A stretch of 64,000 nucleotides of DNA. Source: JBGPHT01 sp041484525. GTDB taxonomy: Bacteria > Acidobacteriota > Terriglobia > Bryobacterales > Bryobacteraceae. How positions within the stretch are numbered: position 1 is the stretch's first letter; every line of letters starts with the position of its first letter. Shown here piece after piece: positions 16,401-24,464 of the stretch. A model generated the notes under the pieces. The model ran no database searches. It was not told the DNA's origin and saw only the letters and a program-made list of their open reading frames with translations. Location of the stretch: NCBI GenBank assembly GCA_041484525.1, contig JBGPHT010000013.1, forward strand, positions 1 to 64,000. Reading direction: 5' to 3'. A program made the position numbers and the translations under genes.

Positions 16401-16493
16401 GAAGTATAACCCCCCGCGGGTGTCTCGGGCGGCCAGGAGTGGAAGGGGAGTCGAAGACAATGATATCTTCTTGACCGGAGGCCAGCCCGCGGC

Positions 16494-19400
16494 ATGGCGA
16501 AAAAATCCGGACCTCGTAAAGCTCCGAAAGTTCCAGCATCGCTCACTCGCAAGGCGAGGCCCGCCAGACAGAAGCCTCCCGTTCCCGCTCCAACCATTTC
16601 CGAACCGCTTCCTCTGAACGCCACTTTCCCGGTGGCCGGTATAGGCGCCTCCGCCGGCGGCCTCGAAGCCTTCACTGCGCTGCTGAGGGCTTTGCCGGCC
16701 GACACCGGAGTAGCCTTTGTGCTGGTTCAACACATGGACCCGACGCACGAGAGCATCCTCCCGAAGCTGCTCGCCAAGACGACGGCCATGCCGGTACATG
16801 AAGTCACCGACGGAATGGTGGCGCACCCCAACCATGTCTACGTCATTCCGCCCAACACGCGCATGACGATCTCGAAAGGCGTCCTGCGGCTCACGTCCCG
16901 CACGGACGGAGCCAGCCGCAATCTCCCCATCGACGATTTCTTTTGCGCGCTGGCGGAGGACTTGAAGGGCGCCGCCATCGGCGTCATCCTCTCCGGGCTG
17001 GCTTCCGACGGCACCCAGGGGCTCAAGGCCATCAAGGCGGAAGGCGGCATCACTTTCGCGCAGGATGAAAAAACCGCGCGCTATCCGGGCATGCCGTTGA
17101 GCGCCATGGCGGCGGGCTGTGTCGACTTCGTGCTGCCACCGGAGAAAATCGCCGCCGAGCTGACCCGGATGGGGACTCATCCGTATATTCACACCTTCCC
17201 CCAGTTAGCCGAGTCTCCGCTGCCTGCCGGCGGCGGCGATGACGGCATGCTCCGGATCTGTGCCGCGCTGCGAGCTGCCACCGGAGTGGATTTCGAGCTG
17301 TACAAGCCCGCCACCATCAGGCGCCGCGTCGCGCGCCGGCTGGTTCTCAAAAAACTGGACAGCCTGGAGAAGTACGTGCGGCTCCTGCAACAGGATCGTG
17401 CCGAATTGGATGCCCTCTATGAGGACATCTTCATTCACGTGACGAGCTTCTTTCGGGATGCGGAGGCGCTGCAGGCGCTGCGGCGCACCGTCCATTCCAA
17501 GATGCTGGCGCGCCGGCCGCCGGGTCAGGCGCTGCGCGTGTGGGTGCCGGGATGCTCGAGTGGAGAGGAGGCTTACTCGATCGCGATGCTGCTGATCGAG
17601 GAGGCCGGCAAGAAGGCAAACCAGCCTGCCATACAGATTTTCGGCACCGACATCAGCGACCGGGCGGTGGAGCAGGCGCGCACCGGAATCTACGCGGAAT
17701 CCGCCATGGCCCACATTTCGAGCGGGCGCCGCGCACGCTTCTTCCAAAAAGTCGAAGGCGGCTACCAGATCGCCAAGGCAGTCCGGGAGATCTGCGTATT
17801 CGCCCGGCACGACCTGACCCGGGATCCGCCGTTCTCCCGGCTGGACCTCATCAGTTGCCGGAACGTGCTGATCTACATGGGTCCCGTCTTACAGAAGAGA
17901 GTCATCGAGACGCTTCACTACTCTCTCAAGCCGGCCGGCTACCTCTTTCTGGGAAAGTCCGAGTCCCTCGGCGGGTATGCCAACCTGTTCGCCGGCGAGG
18001 ACCGCAAGCATAAGATTTACTCCCGCAAAGCGCTTGCGGGGCCGCCGCCACTGATCGCGGCAGCCCAAGCCCCGCAGACGGCGCAGGCACAGTTGATGGG
18101 CCCGGCGCTTCCACGCTTGTTCGATCTGCGGCGCGAGGCCGAGCGCGTTTTGCTCGAACAATATGCGCCGGCCGCCCTGGTGGTCGATCCCGACCTCTAC
18201 ATCATTCACTTTCACGGAGACACCAGCCCCTATCTGGCGCCGGCCGCCGGAGAGCCGAGTTTTCACCTGTTGCGAATGGTACGGCCGGAGCTCCTGGTGG
18301 ACCTCCGCACCACGATTCACAAGGCGAAGAAGGGCGGCTTAGCCGTTCGCAAAGAGGGCATTCGATTCAAACAGAACGACGCCATCACGACGTTGGATCT
18401 CGAGGTGGTTCCCGTAAAGGGACGGCATCCCAAGGAATTCGACTTTCTCGTGGTCTTTCAGGCGAAGGCCGGTGCGCCGCCGGCTGCCACTGGCCGCCTC
18501 GAAATGCACCCTTCGGAGCTGAAAGGCCGCGCCACCGCCGAAATAGCGCGTCTGGAACGCGATCTCGCTTCCACCCGCGACCAGCTCCGGGCCTTTGTCG
18601 AGGACTACGAAGCCGCCAAGGAGGAAATGCGCGCGGTCAACGAAGAGACTCTCTCGAGCAGCGAGGAGCTGCAAAGCACCAACGAGGAATTGGAGACCGC
18701 GAAGGAGGAGCTGCAATCTTCGAACGAAGAGCTCACCACGCTCAACGACGAGTTGCAGAATCGCAATGGCGAACTGGGGACGCTGGCCAACGACCTTAGC
18801 AACCTGCTGGTCGGCGTCGACATCCCCATCGTCATTCTGGATAGCGACCTCCGTATCCGCCGCTTCACGCCTACAGCCGAGAAAGTATTCAGTCTGATTG
18901 CCACCGACGTCGGGCGCCCGTTCACCGACATCGCGTCGCGTCTCGACGTCGCGGATTGGACCGCGTTGCTGTCCGAGGCGATCGGAAAGCAGCGTGTCGT
19001 GGAGCGGGAAGTTCGCGACCGCCAGGGTCACTGGTATGGTCTGCGGATGCGTCCATACAAGACCGGGGAGCAGAAGATCGACGGCGTCCTCATGGCGCTG
19101 CTCGACATCGACTCCGTCAAACGCAGTCTGGATGAGGTTCGGCAAGCCCGCGACTTTGCGGAAGCGATTGTGGAAACGGTTCGCGAACCCCTGCTGGTCC
19201 TGAATGCCCAGTTTCGGGTCTTGAAAGCCACGCATAGCTTCTATGAAACGTTCTGCGTCACGCAGGCGGAGACGGAAGGGCGCATCCTATTCCAATTGGG
19301 CGACGGCCAATGGAACATTCCGCGGTTGCGCGAGTTGCTGGAAAAGGTGTTGCTCCACCACCGGCGCGTCGAGAACTTCGACGTAGCCCACGACTTCCCG

Positions 19401-20915
19401 TCGATCGGTTACCGGAGCATGGTTCTCAATGCGCGGGAGGTTCATCTGGAATCCAAGGGTCCCAAGACCATCCTGCTGGCGATCGAAGACGTCACGGACC
19501 GCACCCAGGCCGAGGAGCTCGTCCGGCAGCGGGAAATGACGATTCAGAATGCGGCATCCCAAGCCATCCTGTCGGTGGGACCCGACGGCCGGATCGTGAT
19601 GGCCAATCGAATGGCGGAAATGATGTTCGGCTATGCCCGGGAAGAGTTCCTGGGTCTGCCTTTGGAGAGCCTGCTTCCGGAACGCTTCCGGGAAGCTCAC
19701 GCCGCGCATCGCGCCCGGCTCTCCGCGGCGCCGCTGGACCGGCCCTTGGAGCCTGCGCTCGAGTTGAAAGGACTGCGCAAGGATGGCGCCGAGTTTCCCA
19801 TCGCCGTCGACCTGAATCATATCCACACCAGGGGCGGGACGCTCGCCCTCGACTTCATCACCGATCTGACCGAACGGCAGCAAACCGAGGAGGCGCTGCG
19901 GGAAAGCGAGGAGCGGTTCTCATTGTTCATGAAGCATCTCCCGGCCGCGGCCTTCATGAAGGATCCGGAGGGCCGTTATGTTTATGTCAGCCCCGGCTTC
20001 GCGAAGCTCACCGGGCGGGCTCCGGGACTCAGCGTGGGCGCAGGCGACGACGAATACTGGCCTGATTCCGCCTCGCGTTTGCGGGACCAGGATCAATATG
20101 TCCTGCGGACCGGCCGTGCCATGACTTCGGAGGATACTCGCCATGCCGGAAGAGAAGTTCGCCACTACCAGACCGTCAAGTTTGCCATTCCCGATCGAGA
20201 GGGAGCCACCGCCATGGTAGCCGGAGTCTCGGTCGACATCACCGAGAGGAAGTTGGCGGAGCAGGAAAGGCGGGCTCTCCTGGCGAGACTGGCCACCGCC
20301 CGGGAAGAGGAGCGCTGGCGGATTTCCCGGGAACTGCACGACGACCTGACCCAGCGGCTGGCCGGCCTCGCGATGGACCTGGGCAGTCTCGTGGCCAAGC
20401 GCCCCGCCTCCTCCGCGCTCCTCAAGAAAGGCCTTCGATCGCTGCAAAGCCGCGTGGTGCAGGCGGCCGAGGTGACGCGTCATATCGCGCATGAATTACA
20501 TCCTTCCGAACTCGACGATTTGGGACTGGTAGCCGCGCTGCGAGCCATCTGCGAAGATTTCGCCCGTCGCGATGGAATCGAGGTCAAATTCGCGAGCCAA
20601 AACATGCCCAAAGAGCTGAAACGCGAGATTGCTTCCTGTCTGTACATGGTGACGAAGGAGAGCCTGCGCAATGCCTCCCGCCACGCCGGCGCCCAGATGG
20701 TCTCCGTCACGTTAGAGGGAACCGCCGCCCGAATCGGCCTCCGCGTGAAAGACGCGGGCGTTGGCTTCCGGGCTCAGTCGCCGGAGACCAACGTCGGCCT
20801 CGGCATTCTCAGCATGAAGGAACGGGTAGAGCTGCTTCACGGGAGTTTTCGGATCTCGTCCGGGCCCGGACAGGGCACGGAGATCGCCGTGGAAATTCCG
20901 TTGGAGGCACATTGA
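16494..20915 (+). CDS. CheB-CheR-PAS-histidine kinase fusion
   Basis: 1473 residues, cytoplasmic. In order: a basic lead; a CheB methylesterase (about 45-225, nucleophile Ser53 in GIGASAGGLEA, His in VQHMDP, Asp in GLASDGT); a CheR methyltransferase (about 235-510, SAM site VPGCSSGEEAYS, ISCRNVLIYM); a PAS-like segment; a long coiled coil (about 690-770, repeated EELQSTNEEL); three further PAS domains (about 780-1260); and a HisKA_3/HATPase kinase (phospho-acceptor His about 1282 in RELHDDLTQRL; N-box ASRHAGAQ; G-box GLGILSMKERV). No CheA/CheW or receptor genes are nearby, so it probably modifies its own or another signalling complex. The downstream NarL-type regulator overlaps by 4 bp and is the likely phosphotransfer partner. 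An SD-like GGAGG lies before the ATG. Confidence 0.93.
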   Translation: MAKKSGPRKAPKVPASLTRKARPARQKPPVPAPTISEPLPLNATFPVAGIGASAGGLEAFTALLRALPADTGVAFVLVQHMDPTHESILPKLLAKTTAMPVHEVTDGMVAHPNHVYVIPPNTRMTISKGVLRLTSRTDGASRNLPIDDFFCALAEDLKGAAIGVILSGLASDGTQGLKAIKAEGGITFAQDEKTARYPGMPLSAMAAGCVDFVLPPEKIAAELTRMGTHPYIHTFPQLAESPLPAGGGDDGMLRICAALRAATGVDFELYKPATIRRRVARRLVLKKLDSLEKYVRLLQQDRAELDALYEDIFIHVTSFFRDAEALQALRRTVHSKMLARRPPGQALRVWVPGCSSGEEAYSIAMLLIEEAGKKANQPAIQIFGTDISDRAVEQARTGIYAESAMAHISSGRRARFFQKVEGGYQIAKAVREICVFARHDLTRDPPFSRLDLISCRNVLIYMGPVLQKRVIETLHYSLKPAGYLFLGKSESLGGYANLFAGEDRKHKIYSRKALAGPPPLIAAAQAPQTAQAQLMGPALPRLFDLRREAERVLLEQYAPAALVVDPDLYIIHFHGDTSPYLAPAAGEPSFHLLRMVRPELLVDLRTTIHKAKKGGLAVRKEGIRFKQNDAITTLDLEVVPVKGRHPKEFDFLVVFQAKAGAPPAATGRLEMHPSELKGRATAEIARLERDLASTRDQLRAFVEDYEAAKEEMRAVNEETLSSSEELQSTNEELETAKEELQSSNEELTTLNDELQNRNGELGTLANDLSNLLVGVDIPIVILDSDLRIRRFTPTAEKVFSLIATDVGRPFTDIASRLDVADWTALLSEAIGKQRVVEREVRDRQGHWYGLRMRPYKTGEQKIDGVLMALLDIDSVKRSLDEVRQARDFAEAIVETVREPLLVLNAQFRVLKATHSFYETFCVTQAETEGRILFQLGDGQWNIPRLRELLEKVLLHHRRVENFDVAHDFPSIGYRSMVLNAREVHLESKGPKTILLAIEDVTDRTQAEELVRQREMTIQNAASQAILSVGPDGRIVMANRMAEMMFGYAREEFLGLPLESLLPERFREAHAAHRARLSAAPLDRPLEPALELKGLRKDGAEFPIAVDLNHIHTRGGTLALDFITDLTERQQTEEALRESEERFSLFMKHLPAAAFMKDPEGRYVYVSPGFAKLTGRAPGLSVGAGDDEYWPDSASRLRDQDQYVLRTGRAMTSEDTRHAGREVRHYQTVKFAIPDREGATAMVAGVSVDITERKLAEQERRALLARLATAREEERWRISRELHDDLTQRLAGLAMDLGSLVAKRPASSALLKKGLRSLQSRVVQAAEVTRHIAHELHPSELDDLGLVAALRAICEDFARRDGIEVKFASQNMPKELKREIASCLYMVTKESLRNASRHAGAQMVSVTLEGTAARIGLRVKDAGVGFRAQSPETNVGLGILSMKERVELLHGSFRISSGPGQGTEIAVEIPLEAH

Positions 20916-21556
20916 CCAAGCGTCCGCGTATCCTGCTGGCCGACGACCATTCCTTCATTCTGGCCGGCATCCGGAGTTTGCTGGAAGGTCATTACGACCT
21001 GGTCGGGCAGGTCGACAATGGCAGATCGCTGGTGGAGGCGGCGGTGCGCCTGCGGCCCGATCTCATGATTCTGGACGTCACCATGCCCATGCTGAACGGG
21101 ATCGACGCCGCCCGGCAGATCCGCAAGGAGTGGCCTCAGGCTAAGCTCCTGTTCCTCAGCATGCACGCCAGCGCGGTATATCTTCGGGAAGCCTTCGAAG
21201 CGGGCGGCTCGGGTTACGTCCTCAAGTCTTCCGCCGCCGAAGAACTGCGGACGGCCGTCCAAACCGTTCTCAAAGGGCAGGTCTACGTGGCTCCGGCATT
21301 TCACCTCGACGTAGTGGAATCCTTGCGCGATGCCATCCGGCAGCCGGGCAGGGCTTCCGCCCAGTTAACGGACCGCCAGCGGGAAGTGCTGCAACTGATT
21401 GCGGAGGGTCGCGTGAACAAGGAAATCGCGGCGATCCTGAACGTCTCGGAGAAGACGGTGGAATTTCACCGCGGCCGGATCATGAACAAGCTCGGCGTGC
21501 ATACCGTGGCCGAACTCGTCCGTTGGGCCGTACAGGACGGCATGGTCGGAGAATAA
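20912..21556 (+). CDS. NarL/FixJ-type response regulator
   Basis: 214 residues. The start is a TTG overlapping the kinase stop (TTGA). The receiver domain has the acidic pair in LLADDHS, phospho-acceptor Asp in ILDVTMPM and Lys in VLKSS. The C-terminal LuxR-type helix-turn-helix reads LTDRQREVLQLIAEGRVNKEIAAILNVSEKTVEFHRGRIMNKL. It should be phosphorylated by the coupled hybrid kinase and act as a transcription factor. Targets are not evident. Confidence 0.93.
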   Translation: MTKRPRILLADDHSFILAGIRSLLEGHYDLVGQVDNGRSLVEAAVRLRPDLMILDVTMPMLNGIDAARQIRKEWPQAKLLFLSMHASAVYLREAFEAGGSGYVLKSSAAEELRTAVQTVLKGQVYVAPAFHLDVVESLRDAIRQPGRASAQLTDRQREVLQLIAEGRVNKEIAAILNVSEKTVEFHRGRIMNKLGVHTVAELVRWAVQDGMVGE

Positions 21557-21801
21557 TCGCGCGGAAGCTTGCGCTTCACCAGGCGGAGGCGCGGCCTGGG
21601 CCGGCATGTCGTCGCGTCGTGCCTCTCGATCGTTCCCTCGGGACATTCCAAGGCGCTTGAGAGAAGGAACACTTCCACCGCGGATGCCGGCCGCCGCCTG
21701 GGCCGATCCTCGAAGAATGCTTCCAGGAAGGCGGCCAACTCCTCCGTCGTACCGACGCGTGGTGCCCTCCAACGGCGCGACCGATCGATTGACAGGATCA
21801 T
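21466..21801 (-). CDS. Small hypothetical protein, 3' end antisense to the response regulator
   Basis: 111 residues. I do not recognise it. In its favour is a strong SD (GGAGGCGGAG directly before the ATG at 21801), 18 bp after the stop of the next small gene upstream. The first 60 residues are moderately acidic (TEELAAFLEAFFED) and the tail is Arg- and Cys-rich. Against it, the last 91 bp lie antisense inside the response regulator gene, so the C-terminus may be fortuitous. Treat as tentative. Confidence 0.4.
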   Translation of the reverse strand: MILSIDRSRRWRAPRVGTTEELAAFLEAFFEDRPRRRPASAVEVFLLSSALECPEGTIERHDATTCRPRPRLRLVKRKLPRDYSPTMPSCTAQRTSSATVCTPSLFMIRPR

Positions 21802-21819
21802 CTCCGCCTCCCCCGGCTT

Positions 21820-22032
21820 TCAGAGTGCTTCCGAACCGGCTTTCATTATTTTTGGGCTAACATGGCTCGGATCCGGCGGCCGGGCTGTTCGGATTCCGCC
21901 TCCTGAGGCCGGAGTTGGCTGCCTGCGCCGCCTTCGGCGCTTAGCTGAAACCCCCCGCTTGAGCGCCAGTATCACTTCGTCAATTAGCTCGAGTTCGGCC
22001 CGAAGCTCCAATATGATCTGTTCTAGATTCAA
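21820..22032 (-). CDS. Small hypothetical protein with N-terminal helix
   Basis: 70 residues from a TTG at 22032 preceded by GAGGGG at a good distance. The N-terminus NLEQIILELRAELELIDEVILAL is a strongly predicted amphipathic or coiled-coil helix, followed by an Arg-rich segment. Short proteins with this opening are frequent in acidobacterial genomes to my recollection, but no function is known. It is probably cotranscribed with the 111-residue ORF downstream. Confidence 0.55.
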   Translation of the reverse strand: MNLEQIILELRAELELIDEVILALKRGVSAKRRRRRRQPTPASGGGIRTARPPDPSHVSPKIMKAGSEAL

Positions 22033-22173
22033 TTGAATTCCCCCTCATTTATTTCCAGTTACAGATGCAGATCCATCAGGAATCACCCCCATGCCGACCT
22101 ACTACCTAAACCGGCCGAATGCCCTACAAAACTATGTCCCTTATATATGGTGCTTTTTGCCGCATGCCTTGGT

Positions 22174-22215
22174 CTACTAGGTTCGCACCTAGTAGGTAGT
22201 CACCTAGTGGACCTA
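22174..22215. promoter_or_regulatory. Tandem palindromic operator-like sites upstream of the orphan receiver gene
   Basis: Two adjacent copies of TAGGT-N4-ACCTA (22178-22191 and 22193-22206), one base apart, with a further half-site ACCTA at 22211-22215. The first copy extends to a 9-bp perfect arm (CTACTAGGT/ACCTAGTAG, 22174-22195). The surrounding 22100-22270 is markedly AT-richer than the neighbours and includes -10-like TTATAG just downstream, so this is a credible regulator-binding region. Confidence 0.55.
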
Positions 22216-22299
22216 TTTTATAGAACCATGCATTATAGGAAAATCCGGTTTGAATTCGCATTTGAATTCGAGTTACGGGATGGGACAACGGGGGTTACT

Positions 22300-22716
22300 G
22301 TGAAAACGATTCTCGTTTTGGAAGACGAACCTATCCTACTGAGCCTCTTACGCCTGATTCTCCGGCGGAGCGGTTACAGCGTCTTGGAAGCCGGCGACGC
22401 AGAGGAAGCGCTTCGGAAGTTCCATCTCAACAATCGTAATCTCGACCTCGTAATTGCCGATGTAAATTTGCCGTCAAGTTCCGGCATACAAGTGGCGTTA
22501 GTGCTTCGGGCAGAGCTTCCGGACTTAAGGGTGATTCTGACGTCTGGTTATCCGGCGACCACTTGGAACCCGCGGGATTCCGCCGATCTCTGGAGACTGG
22601 GTCCCGATTCGGTAAGGGTTCTGCAAAAACCATTTCGGCCTCTAACTCTATTGAACACGGTCCGTGAGTTGACAGCCGCGCCACAATCCGAACTCGCGAG
22701 GGCCGCGCGTACTTAA
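22300..22716 (+). CDS. Single-domain response regulator (receiver only)
   Basis: 138 residues from a GTG at 22300, where homology starts (KTILVLEDEPILLSLLRLIL). The open frame extends upstream, but that part is AT-rich, low in conservation and covers the operator-like repeats. Acidic pocket EDE, phospho-acceptor Asp in LVIADVNLPSSSG, Thr/Ser in ILTSGYP and Lys in VLQKPFRP are present. It has no output domain, so it acts through protein contacts or as a phosphate relay. No kinase gene is immediately linked except the one at 16494. Confidence 0.85.
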   Translation: MKTILVLEDEPILLSLLRLILRRSGYSVLEAGDAEEALRKFHLNNRNLDLVIADVNLPSSSGIQVALVLRAELPDLRVILTSGYPATTWNPRDSADLWRLGPDSVRVLQKPFRPLTLLNTVRELTAAPQSELARAART

Positions 22717-22750
22717 GGGCGGAAACTACTGTTGTACGTTACAGCACACC

Positions 22751-23284
22751 TCACTTGGCAATCTGCATTGGTCCCGAGAAATAAATCGCTCGAGGATACG
22801 GGTAGTCCTGGCTCACCGCCACGCAGCGTTGCGACTCCGGATTCCAGACGCGCACATAGTTATCCCCGCTGACCGAGGCGAGAAGTCCGCCGCCGGGACT
22901 CCAGGCGACGCCGAGGACACGGTCCCGGTGGCCCCGCAAAAGGCGGACCGCGTCCGGAGCGGCCACCATGATGTCGTTGCCGCAGGGCGCCGCCGCCTGT
23001 TTCCGGGCGGCGTCCCATACCGGCTCGCTGTTGCGGCACGCGGCCAGCGCGGGAGCTTCGGGATTCCATGAGTACGTTTCGCCCGCCACGACCCAGTAGC
23101 CGTATCCGTAAAGGCCGATGCACATTCCGAGCCCGCTCATGATGAACGGATAGTTGATGTCCGGCAAGCCGAAGAGGCGGAACAGGAAATTTGGAAACAG
23201 CGCGACCGCCGCGCCCCAGAATATGTTGTACACGCCGGCGATCCGAAAGATCCCTTTAAGAAATCTCTCCTGTGGCAACGCCAT
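22751..23284 (-). CDS. Chimeric protein: truncated two-helix membrane domain joined to a WD40 fragment
   Basis: 177 residues from the ATG at 23284, 10 bp after the aminotransferase stop. Residues 1-70 (MALPQERFLKGIFRIAGVYN, WGAAVALFPNFLFRLFGLP, PFIMSGLGMCIGLYGYGYWV) match the first half of a small acidobacterial integral membrane family, but the expected later helices are missing. From about residue 72 the sequence changes to soluble WD40-type sequence: VWDAARKQ, then one repeat (LLRGHRDRVLGVAWSPGGGL, DNYVRVWNPES). One WD40 repeat cannot close a propeller. This looks like an in-frame deletion fusion of two genes, probably nonfunctional or reduced to the membrane part. Confidence 0.6.
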   Translation of the reverse strand: MALPQERFLKGIFRIAGVYNIFWGAAVALFPNFLFRLFGLPDINYPFIMSGLGMCIGLYGYGYWVVAGETYSWNPEAPALAACRNSEPVWDAARKQAAAPCGNDIMVAAPDAVRLLRGHRDRVLGVAWSPGGGLLASVSGDNYVRVWNPESQRCVAVSQDYPYPRAIYFSGPMQIAK

Positions 23285-23294
23285 CACGATGGGC

Positions 23295-24413
23295 TCAGCC
23301 CTTGTAGACCTTCCAGAACACGTCGCGGAACTTCGCCATCTCCTGGTCGGTGCCGATGGTGACGCGGAGCATGTTGTCGAGCGGCGGGAAGGGGCGGCCG
23401 GGTGCGACGCCGAGCTTCGGCATGGCGCTGATGAACTCGCGCGCATTGCGGCCGACGTCGATCATCATGAAGTTGGCGTGCGGCTGGATGAACTTGAGAT
23501 TGCGCTCGCCGAGCCAGGCGCACAGTTCGCGGCGCGTGCGGCCCAGCGCGGCGCGCCGCTCGGGGACGATGGTCTTCGACTCTTTCAGCGCGGCCACGAC
23601 GGCGCGCGCGCTCACGATCGAAATCACGTTCATGCGCAGCGGAGTGAGGCGGGCCATGAGCTCGGGCTTGGCGGCGGCGAAACCGACGCGCAGGCCGGCC
23701 ATGCCGTAGATCTTCGAAAACGTGCGCGTGACGATCACGTCCTTGCCCTGGCGGACGTAGTCGAGGCCGCTGGCGAGTTCAGGTGATTCGCCGAAGTGGA
23801 TGTAAGCCTCGTCGATGAGGAGCGTGGTGTTGGGCGGCAGGTTCGCGACCATCCAGTCCAGCTCCTTCTTGGTGGTGATGGCGGACGTCGGATTGTTCGG
23901 GTTGCAGATGTAGATCAGGCTGCCGTTCGCCTTGCCGGCTTCCTCGATCAGGGCCTTGGGGTCGGCGGTATAGTCGGCGCGCATCTTGGTGAGGACCACG
24001 GGATGGCCGAGAGTGCGGGCCGTTTCGACGGGGCCTTCGTAGGTCGGGCTGGGGGCGATCAGCGGGCGCGTGGGCGACGTGAGCACGTCGACGGCGATGT
24101 GGAGCCCTTCGGTCGATCCGGCGCCCACCACGATCTGATTCGGAGTGAGATCTTCGGCGTGCGCTATGGCGGCGTAGATCTCGCCGAACTCCTGGTAGTG
24201 GTAGCGCCACGCGGTGGGGCAAACCTCCTGCATGGCGGCCAATGAAACGGCGGGGATGCCCGCGGGATTTTCGTTGGCGTTCAGCCAGACCATGTCCTTG
24301 GGAAGACCGGACAGGTTGACGGCGGCGCGCTGCGCGTAGGCCATCTCGGGCAGCATGCGGGTAGCGGCGCCGGCCAGGGCGAGGCGCGCGGCAAAGTCTC
24401 GGCGGGAGAGCAT
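23295..24413 (-). CDS. Tat-signal PLP aminotransferase, histidinol-phosphate aminotransferase-like
   Basis: 372 residues. The N-terminus SRRDFAARLALAGAATRM is a twin-arginine signal, unusual for a fold-type I aminotransferase. The catalytic core is intact: WLNANENP opening typical of HisC-like enzymes, GSTEGLHIAV, CNPNNPTSAI, LIDEAYIHFGE, and the PLP Lys in RTFSKIYGMAGLRVG, with the substrate-Arg region LRVTIGTDQEM. Export as a folded PLP enzyme would explain the Tat signal. A paralogue with the same architecture lies at 57984-59132. The substrate is unknown, and a role in histidine synthesis is unlikely given the signal peptide and the absence of his genes. Confidence 0.85.
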   Translation of the reverse strand: MLSRRDFAARLALAGAATRMLPEMAYAQRAAVNLSGLPKDMVWLNANENPAGIPAVSLAAMQEVCPTAWRYHYQEFGEIYAAIAHAEDLTPNQIVVGAGSTEGLHIAVDVLTSPTRPLIAPSPTYEGPVETARTLGHPVVLTKMRADYTADPKALIEEAGKANGSLIYICNPNNPTSAITTKKELDWMVANLPPNTTLLIDEAYIHFGESPELASGLDYVRQGKDVIVTRTFSKIYGMAGLRVGFAAAKPELMARLTPLRMNVISIVSARAVVAALKESKTIVPERRAALGRTRRELCAWLGERNLKFIQPHANFMMIDVGRNAREFISAMPKLGVAPGRPFPPLDNMLRVTIGTDQEMAKFRDVFWKVYKG

Positions 24414-24464
24414 GGGTGGACCTCCGGTGACTATGGTAGCGCGGGTTTCACCCCTCGGGGCGGC

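Noticed and set aside
21569..22036. Plus-strand open frame of 155 codons after the response regulator
   Set aside because: Arg/Ser-rich shadow of the minus-strand small genes, with no SD; the minus-strand frames have better start signals.
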